Part shown: positions 14,626 to 21,921 of the stretch, piece by piece
Layout of the letters: each line of letters starts with the position of its first letter
Numbering within the stretch: position 1 is the first letter of the stretch
From: JAITWT01 sp964439605
GTDB lineage: Bacteria > Pseudomonadota > Gammaproteobacteria > Burkholderiales > Burkholderiaceae_C
NCBI GenBank assembly: GCA_964439605.1
Contig: CAYTPC010000110.1
Coordinates: forward strand, 1 to 26,600
DNA: 26,600 nucleotides
Direction of reading: 5' to 3'
The notes under the pieces: generated by a model
The model's database searches: none
What the model saw: the letters and a program-made list of their open reading frames with translations, nothing else
Told to the model about the DNA's origin: nothing
Program-made: the position numbers and the translations under genes

Positions 14626-16977
14626 ATGCAGAAAATCATCCACCAGATTGCCGCCGAACTGAAGGTCGGCGAATCGCAGGTGAAGGCCGCCATCGATCTG
14701 CTCGATGGTGGTGCCACGGTTCCTTTCATCGCCCGCTATCGCAAAGAGGCCACCAACGGTCTGGATGACGTGCATCTGCGCGAACTCCAGGCGCGTCTTT
14801 CCTATTTGCGCGAACTTGAGGAACGCCGCGAGGCCGTGCTCAAGAGCATTGAAGAGCAGGGCAAGCTCACGCCCGAACTGCGCGCCGCGATCGAGGCGGC
14901 GCCGACCAAGCAGGAACTCGAAGACCTTTACCTTCCCTATAAACCCAAACGCCGCACCAAAGGCCAGATCGCGCGCGAGGCGGGCCTTGAACCGCTCGCC
15001 GATCGGCTTTTCGCCGATCCAACGCTCGATCCGCAAGCCCAGGCGGCCGAGTTCGTCAGGCCAGCGGCCGATGGCGTCGATTTTTCAACACCCGCGCTGG
15101 TGCTCGATGGCGTGCGCGACCTTCTGGCCGAGCGTTGGGCCGAGGATGCGGCGCTGGTGCAGGATCTGCGCGCATGGCTGTGGGCCGAGGGCCTGTTCGC
15201 TTCCAAGCTTGCCAAGGGCAAGAACGAGAATGACCTCGAGGTCGCGAAATTCCGTGACTATTTCGACTACAGCGAACCCATCGGCCGCGTGCCCTCACAT
15301 CGTGCGCTCGCGGTATTCCGCGGCCGGGCGCAAGAGATACTGGACGTCAGACTCGCGCTGCCCGTTGAGCCCGAGCCCGGAGCGCCTTCGATCGCCGAAG
15401 GCAAGATCGCGCTGCATTTGGGGTGGAGTCACATGGGCCGCGCGGCCGATGACTTGATTCGAAAATGTGTCGTCTGGACTTGGCGCGTGAAGCTCTCACT
15501 GTCGAGCGAGCGCGACCTGTTCACGCGCTTGCGCGAAGAGGCCGAGAAAGTTGCGATCAAGGTTTTCGCCGACAACCTGCGCGACCTGCTGCTGGCCGCC
15601 CCGGCCGGCGCGCGTGTGGTGATGGGGCTGGACCCCGGCATCCGCACCGGCGTCAAGGTAGCGGTGGTCGATGCGACCGGCAAGCTGGTCGACACCGCCA
15701 CTGTCTATCCGCACGAACCGCGCAAAGACTGGGACGGTGCGCTGCACGCGCTGGGCCGGCTTTGCGCCAAGCACGGCGTGAACCTCATCGCGATCGGAAA
15801 CGGCACCGCCAGCCGGGAAACCGACAAGCTCGCGGCCGACCTGATCCAACTGCTCGCGAAGATGAGCGCGCAGGCCGGCCAGGAGCCGCTCAAGATCGAG
15901 AAGGTGGTGGTCAGCGAGGCGGGGGCTTCCGTTTATTCGGCCAGCGAATTCGCATCGCAGGAAATGCCCGACGTGGACGTGAGCCTGCGCGGCGCCGCCA
16001 GCATCGCGCGGCGCGTGCAGGATCCGCTGGCCGAGCTCGTGAAGATTGATCCCAAAAGCATCGGCGTCGGGCAGTATCAGCACGACGTCAACCAGAGCGA
16101 ACTGGCGCGCACGCTCGGCGCGGTGGTTGAGGACTGCGTGAACCGCGTCGGCGTCGATCTCAATACGGCGAGCGTGCCGCTGCTTGCGCGCGTCTCGGGC
16201 CTGTCGGCCAGCGTCGCGAAAGCCGTGGTGCGCTGGCGCGAGGCGCACGGCGCCTTTTCGAGCCGGCAGCAGTTGCTCGAAGTCGGCGGCTTCGGCGCCA
16301 AAACCTTTGAGCAGAGCGCGGGTTTCCTGCGCGTGCGCGGCGGCAGCAACCCGCTGGACCAGTCGGGCGTACACCCTGAAACTTATCCGGTGGTAGAGAA
16401 AATCATCGAGGCCACCAGCAAGCCGATCGCCGAGCTGATGGGCCGCGCCGAAATACTCAAAACCCTCAGGCCGGAACTGTTCGCCAACGAAAAGTTCGGC
16501 GTCATCACCGTCAGCGACATTCTTGCGGAACTGGAAAAACCCGGCCGCGATCCGCGCCCCGATTTCAAGGTGGCGCGCTTCAACGATGGCGTCCAGGACA
16601 TCGCCGATCTCAAGGAAGGCATGGTGCTCGAAGGCACGGTCAGCAACGTGGCGCAGTTTGGCGCTTTCGTCGATCTTGGCGTGCACCAGGACGGCCTCGT
16701 GCACGTCAGCCAGCTCAGCCACAAGTTCGTCAGCGATGCGCGCGAGGTGGTCAAGACCGGCGACATCGTCAAGGTCAAAGTGATGGAAATCGACATCCCG
16801 CGCAAGCGCATCAGCCTGACGATGAAGCTTGACGCCGCATCGGGCCGCCGCGACGGGGCGCGCGAAAACCGCTTCGAAGGAGCAGGCCGCGGGCATCAGC
16901 CGCGCCGCAGCCAGGATCCGGCGCCCCAGGGCGTGATGGCCAATGCCTTTGCGAAGTTGCAGGGGTTGAAGCGGTAG
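14626..16977 (+). CDS. tex: Tex-family RNA-binding transcription accessory protein
   Basis: The 783-residue protein has the full Tex layout. The N-terminal helical region includes GGATVPFIARYRKEATNGLDD (about 27-47). The YqgF/RNase H-like domain starts VMGLDPGIRTGVKVAV (about 331). The helix-hairpin-helix region VDLNTASVPLLARVSGLS...VGGFGAKTFEQ lies at about 508-560. The C-terminal S1 domain, starting LKEGMVLEGTVSNVAQFGAFVDLG, lies at about 662-735. Length matches the family (about 770-790). Tex binds nucleic acid and influences transcription in the cytoplasm; its molecular role is only partly understood. The frame is open to 14545, but the ATG at 14626 (MQKIIHQIA) is the usual Tex start. No Shine-Dalgarno sequence precedes it. 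The upstream DNA looks like relic sequence, so its promoter is not apparent. It converges on the amidotransferase gene with a gap of only 7 nt. Confidence 0.93.
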   Translation: MQKIIHQIAAELKVGESQVKAAIDLLDGGATVPFIARYRKEATNGLDDVHLRELQARLSYLRELEERREAVLKSIEEQGKLTPELRAAIEAAPTKQELEDLYLPYKPKRRTKGQIAREAGLEPLADRLFADPTLDPQAQAAEFVRPAADGVDFSTPALVLDGVRDLLAERWAEDAALVQDLRAWLWAEGLFASKLAKGKNENDLEVAKFRDYFDYSEPIGRVPSHRALAVFRGRAQEILDVRLALPVEPEPGAPSIAEGKIALHLGWSHMGRAADDLIRKCVVWTWRVKLSLSSERDLFTRLREEAEKVAIKVFADNLRDLLLAAPAGARVVMGLDPGIRTGVKVAVVDATGKLVDTATVYPHEPRKDWDGALHALGRLCAKHGVNLIAIGNGTASRETDKLAADLIQLLAKMSAQAGQEPLKIEKVVVSEAGASVYSASEFASQEMPDVDVSLRGAASIARRVQDPLAELVKIDPKSIGVGQYQHDVNQSELARTLGAVVEDCVNRVGVDLNTASVPLLARVSGLSASVAKAVVRWREAHGAFSSRQQLLEVGGFGAKTFEQSAGFLRVRGGSNPLDQSGVHPETYPVVEKIIEATSKPIAELMGRAEILKTLRPELFANEKFGVITVSDILAELEKPGRDPRPDFKVARFNDGVQDIADLKEGMVLEGTVSNVAQFGAFVDLGVHQDGLVHVSQLSHKFVSDAREVVKTGDIVKVKVMEIDIPRKRISLTMKLDAASGRRDGARENRFEGAGRGHQPRRSQDPAPQGVMANAFAKLQGLKR

Positions 16978-16984
16978 AGCCTGT

Positions 16985-17749
16985 TTATGCCACGCAGCGC
17001 CCGTCCACGAACACCCGCAGTTCCCCTTGCGCGAAGGGCGTCCAGGTTTCGTCGGTCGTCAGCGGCGCGGTCACCACGAGGGCTACGCGGTCGGCAGGCG
17101 TGGTGTGCTCGGCGAAGTCGATCGAAAGATCTTCGTCGGCCAGGTGCGCGGTGGCAAACGGATGCCGCCGCTCGGTGTAGAACAACTTCGTCGAGGCGTG
17201 CGTCCACAGCGCCTGCCCGTTCGAGAGCATGAAGTTGAAGGTGCCGTGGCGCGCGATGCGCGGCACCAGTTCGCGCAGTGTGAGCGTCAGCTCATCGATG
17301 TTCGGCACGTCGGCGTGCGATTTGGCCAGTTCCTGCATCAGCCAGCAGAAGGCATATTCACTGTCGGTATTGCCTACCGGGTGAAAACCGCCATGCAAGG
17401 GCGGCGCGAAGTTTTTGAGGTCGCCGTTGTGTGCGAACACCCAGTAGCGGCCCCACAGTTCGCGCATGAAAGGGTGGCAGTTTTGCAGCGTTACCTGGCC
17501 CTGTGTGGCCTTGCGGATGTGCGCGATGACGTTGCGGCTGCGGATCGGGTAGTCGCGGATCAGCCGCGCGATCGGCGAATCACAGGCGCTTTCACGATCG
17601 ACGAACAGGCGCAGGCCCCGGTCTTCAAAGAAGGCAATGCCCCATCCGTCGGCGTGGTGGTCGGTGCGCCCTCCGCGTTGCGAGAAGCCGGCAAAGCTGA
17701 ACGCGACGTCGGTCGGCGTGTTGCAGTTCATTCCGAGTAACTGGCACAT
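16985..17749 (-). CDS. Class II glutamine amidotransferase, YafJ-like
   Basis: The 254-residue protein is an Ntn-hydrolase of the GATase type 2 class. Met1 is followed by Cys2, which becomes the N-terminal nucleophile. Other motifs are DGWGIAFFED near 34-43, HIRKATQGQV near 77-86, FAHNGDL near 109-115 and GNTDSEYAF near 126-134. It is a stand-alone glutaminase domain like E. coli YafJ, without a fused synthase. In other organisms such proteins act in small-molecule metabolism, but the partner here is not shown. The ATG at 17749 is fixed by the need for Cys2; it has no clear ribosome site. It ends 7 nt from the end of tex, so the two convergent transcripts must overlap or terminate inside each other. 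Confidence 0.9.
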   Translation of the reverse strand: MCQLLGMNCNTPTDVAFSFAGFSQRGGRTDHHADGWGIAFFEDRGLRLFVDRESACDSPIARLIRDYPIRSRNVIAHIRKATQGQVTLQNCHPFMRELWGRYWVFAHNGDLKNFAPPLHGGFHPVGNTDSEYAFCWLMQELAKSHADVPNIDELTLTLRELVPRIARHGTFNFMLSNGQALWTHASTKLFYTERRHPFATAHLADEDLSIDFAEHTTPADRVALVVTAPLTTDETWTPFAQGELRVFVDGRCVA

Positions 17750-17808
17750 GCGGATAGGGCGAGGTAATAAAGATCAGGAAAATCGATCCCGTATTGTCGC
17801 TGCTGTTT

Positions 17809-18033
17809 TTACTCAAGCGCCTGCGCCGCGCAACGGGCGCAGATGCAGGCTTGGTGGCGCGCGGCTTGCGGTACCCGCGCGAGCAGGGCTTCGGTGAAGC
17901 TGGCTTGCCGGCACCAGCACGGCGGCTGGGGCTGGTTGGTCTCGCGCCTGATTTCCGCCGCGCACTGGTTGGGTTGGCCGCACAGCGGGCAGCGGGTAGG
18001 GTCGATCGCCTGGGGGGCAGCCAGATCTTTCAT
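17809..18033 (-). CDS. Cysteine-rich CWC family small protein
   Basis: The 74-residue protein has eight cysteines in the pattern CPLC (15-18), C24, CWC (39-41) and CIC..C (63-68), which matches the cysteine-rich CWC family. The spacing suggests metal binding, probably zinc. The function of the family is not established. Its ATG lies 4 nt after the malate synthase stop, so it is read from the same message. The stop at 17809 is followed by a 59-nt gap before the amidotransferase start. Confidence 0.82.
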   Translation of the reverse strand: MKDLAAPQAIDPTRCPLCGQPNQCAAEIRRETNQPQPPCWCRQASFTEALLARVPQAARHQACICARCAAQALE

Positions 18034-18037
18034 GGGA

Positions 18038-20230
18038 TCAAAGTCCGGCGGCCTTGGCCTTGAGGCGCCATGCGTGCAACAGCGGTTCGGTGTAGCCGCT
18101 GGGTTGCTCGACGCCCTTGAATACCAGATCTTGCGCCGCGCGGTAGGCGAAGGAGGTGTCGAAGTGGCCCGCCATGTTGCGGTAGTTGGGGTCGCCTGCG
18201 TTTTGTTGGTCCACCACGGCGGCCATGCGTTCGAAGGTGGCGTTGACCTGTTCTTTCGTGACCACCCCGTGCATCAGCCAGTTGGCGATGTGCTGGCTGC
18301 TGATGCGCAGCGTGGCGCGGTCTTCCATCAGGCCGATGTCGTGGATGTCGGGCACCTTCGAGCAGCCCACGCCCTGGTCGATCCAGCGCACGACGTAGCC
18401 GAGGATGCCTTGCACGTTGTTGTCAAGCTCCTGCTGCCTGTCGGCTTGGCTCCAATCCGGATTGGGCGCGATGGGCGCTTGCAGCAGGTTTGCCAGCAGC
18501 GTGTCGCGCTCGGCCGCGGCATCGATTTTTTCCAGCTCTTTCTGCACCGCGGCGACGTCGACCTGGTGGTAGTGCAGCGCGTGCAGCGTCGCCGCCGTGG
18601 GCGAGGGCACCCAGGCGGTGTTGGCGCCGGCTTTGGGGTGGCCGATTTTCTGTTCGAGCATCGCGGCCATCAGGTCGGGCATGGCCCACATGCCTTTGCC
18701 GATCTGCGCGCGGCCGCGCAGGCCGCAGCTCAGGCCGACCAGCACGTTGTTGCGTTCGTAAGCTTGGAGCCAGGACGTGCTTTTCATGTCGCCCTTGCGC
18801 AGCACGGCGCCGCCGCGCATGCACGTGTGCATTTCGTCGCCGGTGCGGTCGAGAAAGCCCGTGTTGATGAAGGCCACGCGCGCGGCCGCTTCGGCGATGC
18901 AGGCTTGCAGGTTGACGCTGGTGCGGCGTTCCTCGTCCATGATGCCGAGCTTGACGGTGTTGGCCGGCAGGCCCAGCAATTGCTCGGCGCGGCCGAACAA
19001 TTCGTTGGCGAAAGCGACTTCAGCCGGGCCGTGCATCTTGGGTTTGACGATGTAGATGCTGCCGGCGCGCGAATTGCGGATGGCGTTTTCGTTTTTGCCC
19101 CTGAGGTCGAAGACGGCGATCGCGGTGGTGATGACGGCATCCATGATCCCTTCCGGAATTTCCTTGCCGCCGTCGTAGGTGATCGCCGGGTTGGTCATCA
19201 GGTGGCCGACGTTGCGCACGAACATCAGCGAACGGCCATGCAGTACGACGGGCTGGCCATCGGCGCCGGTGTAGCGGCGGTCGGCGTTCAGGCGCCGGGT
19301 GAAGGTCTTGCCGCCCTTGCTGACTTCCTCGGTCAGCGTGCCCTTTTGGATGCCCAGCCAGTTGCTGTAGCCCAGCACTTTGTCGGCGGCATCGACGGCG
19401 GCAACCGAGTCTTCGAGGTCGAGAATGGTGGACAGCGCCGCTTCAAGTTCCACGTCGCTGACGCCGGCTGCATCGCTTTTGCCGATCGGCGAACCGCGGT
19501 CGATGCGGATATCGACGTGAATGCCATGGTGGCGCAGCAGCACCGACGAAGGCGCTTGTGCATCACCTTGATAGCCGATGAATTGCGCCGGGTCGGCTAG
19601 GCCGGTGGCGCCGTTCGTGAGTGTGACCACGAGCTTGCCGCCCTCGACGCGATAGCCGGTTGCATCTTTGTGCGAGCCTTGTGCGAGCGGCGCGGCCTGG
19701 TCGAGCACCGCGCGCGCATAGGCGATCACCTTGGCGCCGCGCGCCGGGTTGTAGCCCTTGCCTTTTTCGGCGTCGCCCGTTTCGGGGATCACGTCGGTGC
19801 CGTACAGCGCGTCGTACAGCGATCCCCATCGCGCATTGGCCGCATTGAGCGCATAGCGCGCGTTCAGGATCGGCACCACCAGTTGCGGCCCCGCTTGCAG
19901 CGCGAGTTCAGCATCGACGTGGGCAGTGGTGATCTTCGTGCCCGCCGGCTGCGGCAGCAGGTAGCCGATTTTTTCGAGGAAGGCGCGGTAGGCGGCCATG
20001 TCCTTGATCGGGCCGGGGTGCGCCTTGTGCCAGGCGTCGAGTTCGGCTTGCAGCCGGTCGCGCTCGGCCAGCAACGCCGCGTTTTTCGGCCCGAGTTCAT
20101 GCACGATCGCCGAGAAGCCTTTCCAGAAGCTATCGCTGGAAAGGCCGATGCCGGGCAGGATCTGTTCTTCGACGAAGCGATGAAGTTCGGCGGCCACCTG
20201 GAGGCCGTGGGCAAGGATGCGGTCGGTCAT
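18038..20230 (-). CDS. glcB: Malate synthase G
   Basis: The 730-residue enzyme condenses glyoxylate and acetyl-CoA to malate and CoA in the cytoplasm, for growth on two-carbon compounds or glycolate. The length matches the G isoform (about 720-730), not the ~530-residue A isoform. The segment NSRAGSIYIVKPKMHGPAEV and the C-terminal Asp-containing catalytic region (around WMADLMAA and KAGANTAWVPSPTAATLHALHY) are present. The frame is open to 20320, but the ATG at 20230 (MTDRILAHGLQVA) matches the family start. A divergent LysR gene starts 207 nt upstream and is the likely regulator. A 9-nt tandem repeat sits 16-37 nt before the start. It would consume acetyl-CoA made by any beta-oxidation from the 646-9294 cluster; this is a metabolic link only, as the loci are separate. 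Confidence 0.95.
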   Translation of the reverse strand: MTDRILAHGLQVAAELHRFVEEQILPGIGLSSDSFWKGFSAIVHELGPKNAALLAERDRLQAELDAWHKAHPGPIKDMAAYRAFLEKIGYLLPQPAGTKITTAHVDAELALQAGPQLVVPILNARYALNAANARWGSLYDALYGTDVIPETGDAEKGKGYNPARGAKVIAYARAVLDQAAPLAQGSHKDATGYRVEGGKLVVTLTNGATGLADPAQFIGYQGDAQAPSSVLLRHHGIHVDIRIDRGSPIGKSDAAGVSDVELEAALSTILDLEDSVAAVDAADKVLGYSNWLGIQKGTLTEEVSKGGKTFTRRLNADRRYTGADGQPVVLHGRSLMFVRNVGHLMTNPAITYDGGKEIPEGIMDAVITTAIAVFDLRGKNENAIRNSRAGSIYIVKPKMHGPAEVAFANELFGRAEQLLGLPANTVKLGIMDEERRTSVNLQACIAEAAARVAFINTGFLDRTGDEMHTCMRGGAVLRKGDMKSTSWLQAYERNNVLVGLSCGLRGRAQIGKGMWAMPDLMAAMLEQKIGHPKAGANTAWVPSPTAATLHALHYHQVDVAAVQKELEKIDAAAERDTLLANLLQAPIAPNPDWSQADRQQELDNNVQGILGYVVRWIDQGVGCSKVPDIHDIGLMEDRATLRISSQHIANWLMHGVVTKEQVNATFERMAAVVDQQNAGDPNYRNMAGHFDTSFAYRAAQDLVFKGVEQPSGYTEPLLHAWRLKAKAAGL

Positions 20231-20245
20231 GTCTGGAATCTCGAA

Positions 20246-20267
20246 AAACAGTGGAAACAGTGGAAAC
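20246..20267. repeat. 9-nt tandem repeat in the glcB leader
   Basis: AAACAGTGG occurs twice in tandem with a third partial copy (AAAC). On the glcB-sense strand it reads GTTTCCACT repeats. It lies between the divergent promoter region and the glcB start, without an assigned role. Confidence 0.5.
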
Positions 20268-20349
20268 GTTGCCTTGCCCATGTGGGCGGACAGGCAGAAA
20301 GGCGCGGGCCGGCGGCCCATACCGTTACTTTATTTGCAACTGGCCAGAA

Positions 20350-20398
20350 GATTAATCGCGAGAAAATTTATTTATTCACACCTTGATTGAGGGTAATC
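20350..20398. promoter_or_regulatory. Divergent glcB/LysR control region with two GATT/AATC dyads
   Basis: The 207-nt gap between the divergent genes contains an AT-rich core. GATTAATC (20350-20357) is a perfect palindrome, and GATT-N6-AATC (20385-20398) is a second dyad with the same half-sites; their centres are 38 bp apart. Paired dyads of this kind fit LysR recognition and activation sites. A weak minus-strand promoter candidate is TTAATC-N17-TAAAGT, overlapping the first dyad. Confidence 0.4.
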
Positions 20399-20437
20399 TA
20401 TGGACTTCCGGTTCCGCGCTTTGAACAATTTTCGCTG

Positions 20438-21400
20438 ATGGATCGCCTCAAGCAGCTTGAATCCTTCGTTGCCATTGCGGTGCGCGGCGGGCTCACCGCC
20501 GCGGCCAAGGTCGAAGGCGTGGCGCCGGCGGTGATTGGCCGGCGCCTCGATGCGCTTGAGGAGCGTCTGGGCGTCAAGCTGTTCGTGCGCACGACGCGGC
20601 GCGTGATGCTCACGCACGAGGGCAGCGCCTTTCTCGAAGATTGCCAGCGGCTGCTGGTCGAACTGGCCAGCGCCGAGGCGAGTGTGAGCGCGGGCGGCGT
20701 CAAGGCCAGCGGCCATTTGCGCCTGACCGCGCCGGCCGGATTCGGGCGGCGTCACGTCGCGCCCCTGGTTCCGCGTTTCCATACCTTGCATCCCGATGTG
20801 CGCATTTCGCTCAACCTCAGCGACCGCGTCGTCGATCTGGCCGGCGAAGGCTACGACTGCGCGGTGCGGGTGGGCGATTTGCCCGATTCTTCGTTCGTGA
20901 GTGTGCGCTTGGCCGATAACCGGCGCCGCTGTGTCGCTTCGCCGGAGTTTCTGCGCCGTTACGGGGTACCCCAGCATCCGTCGGAGCTTGTGCGCCTGCC
21001 TTGCCTGACGCTGTCCAGCGATGCCTCGCAAACGCGAGGCTGGGCTTTTCGCGTGCCGCGCGAGGACGGCGAGGGCGAACCCGAAATCATTCACCTGCGT
21101 CTGGGCGGGCCGCTCGATTGCTCTGATGGACAGGTGTTGCACGACTGGTGCCTTGCCGGTTACGGCATTGCGTGGCGCAGCATGTGGGAGGTTGAAGCCG
21201 AGATCGATGCCGGCCGGCTGGTGCCGGTGCTCGACGAATTTGCCGCGCCGCCCAATGGGGTCTATGCGGTATTCCCTCAGCGCAAGCACCTGCCGCTGCG
21301 CGTGCGGCTGTGGCTGGATTTTCTCAAGGCGCAATACGCGCGCCCGGAGTTCTGGAACGGCACAATGCCGCCTTTGCAATCCCGAGCAAGCACGCGATGA
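20438..21400 (+). CDS. LysR-family transcriptional regulator
   Basis: The 320-residue protein has an N-terminal winged HTH (residues 3-60; FVAIAVRGGLTAAAKVEG, then LEERLGVKLFVRTTRR and LTHEG) and a LysR substrate-binding domain (about 90-300) containing GHLRLTAPAGFGRRHV and GYDCAVRVGDLPDSS. The frame is open to 20387, but the ATG at 20438 gives the normal LysR start. It is divergent from glcB and probably autoregulates and controls glcB in response to a C2 or related metabolite; that is inference from position. Its stop codon overlaps the start of the DUF2214 membrane-protein gene in ATGA, so the two are co-expressed. Length is slightly above the usual ~300, with an extra C-terminal tail of about 20 residues. 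Confidence 0.93.
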   Translation: MDRLKQLESFVAIAVRGGLTAAAKVEGVAPAVIGRRLDALEERLGVKLFVRTTRRVMLTHEGSAFLEDCQRLLVELASAEASVSAGGVKASGHLRLTAPAGFGRRHVAPLVPRFHTLHPDVRISLNLSDRVVDLAGEGYDCAVRVGDLPDSSFVSVRLADNRRRCVASPEFLRRYGVPQHPSELVRLPCLTLSSDASQTRGWAFRVPREDGEGEPEIIHLRLGGPLDCSDGQVLHDWCLAGYGIAWRSMWEVEAEIDAGRLVPVLDEFAAPPNGVYAVFPQRKHLPLRVRLWLDFLKAQYARPEFWNGTMPPLQSRASTR

Positions 21401-21846
21401 CCCTCGAAGCGATCCTGGCATACCTGCACTTCCTGGCCATCCTGACGATGGTGGTCTTCCTTTCGAGCGAAGCGGCGCTGTGCCGTATCGAGTGGATGAA
21501 CGATGCGGTGATCGAACGCCTTGTCCGCGTCGATCTCATCTACCTCATCTCGGTGCTGCTGGTGCTGGCGACCGGCGTTGCGCGCAGCTGGTGGGGTATC
21601 AAGGGCGCGGTTTGGTATTGGACCAACCCGCTGCTGTACGTCAAGCTCGCGTTATTTGTGGTGACCGGGCTGATTTCGATTGCGCCGGCGCTTCGGTTCA
21701 GGCGCTGGCGGCGCATCATGCGTGCTGGCGGCGCGGCGCCTTCGGATCAGGATGTGCGTGCCACACGCCGTCTCGTGATGGTCGAGGCGCACCTGATCGT
21801 GCTGATTCCGCTTGCGGCCGTTTTTTTTGCACGCGGCTTCGGGTGA
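21397..21846 (+). CDS. DUF2214-family small integral membrane protein
   Basis: The 149-residue protein has four hydrophobic segments (about 3-22, 46-65, 81-103 and 128-147) and the N-terminal pattern AILAYLHFLAILTMVVFLSSE, which fits the DUF2214/COG3556 family. The motif WWGIKGAVWYWTNPL between the second and third helices is also typical. The function is unknown. The ATG at 21397 overlaps the LysR stop in ATGA, so it is translationally coupled to the regulator and might act with it. A 75-nt gap separates it from argS. Confidence 0.82.
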   Translation: MTLEAILAYLHFLAILTMVVFLSSEAALCRIEWMNDAVIERLVRVDLIYLISVLLVLATGVARSWWGIKGAVWYWTNPLLYVKLALFVVTGLISIAPALRFRRWRRIMRAGGAAPSDQDVRATRRLVMVEAHLIVLIPLAAVFFARGFG

Positions 21847-21909
21847 GAGCCTGCTCATGATCTATTCGGGCCCGCGAATTCCGGTGTCCGTGAGTTCCGG
21901 CACCCCCGG

Positions 21910-21915
21910 TAAAAT
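21910..21915 (+). promoter_or_regulatory. -10-like element just before argS
   Basis: TAAAAT is followed by only 6 nt and then the argS ATG at 21922. A start site 6-7 nt downstream of the box would fall on the ATG, so the transcript could be leaderless. No good -35 was seen. Confidence 0.4.
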
Positions 21916-21921
21916 CGCACG

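Noticed and set aside
14398..15036. 212-residue minus-strand frame across the tex 5' end as an intact gene
   Set aside because: Most of it is antisense to tex; only about 40 residues outside tex resemble a family (Ppx), so it is treated as a possible relic.
15496..16896. 466-residue minus-strand frame inside tex
   Set aside because: Antisense shadow of the strongly conserved Tex protein, with no recognisable motifs.
17843..19600. 585-residue plus-strand frame over malate synthase G and the CWC gene
   Set aside because: Antisense shadow of glcB; composition is Val/His/Ala-rich, as expected for the reverse of GC-rich coding DNA.
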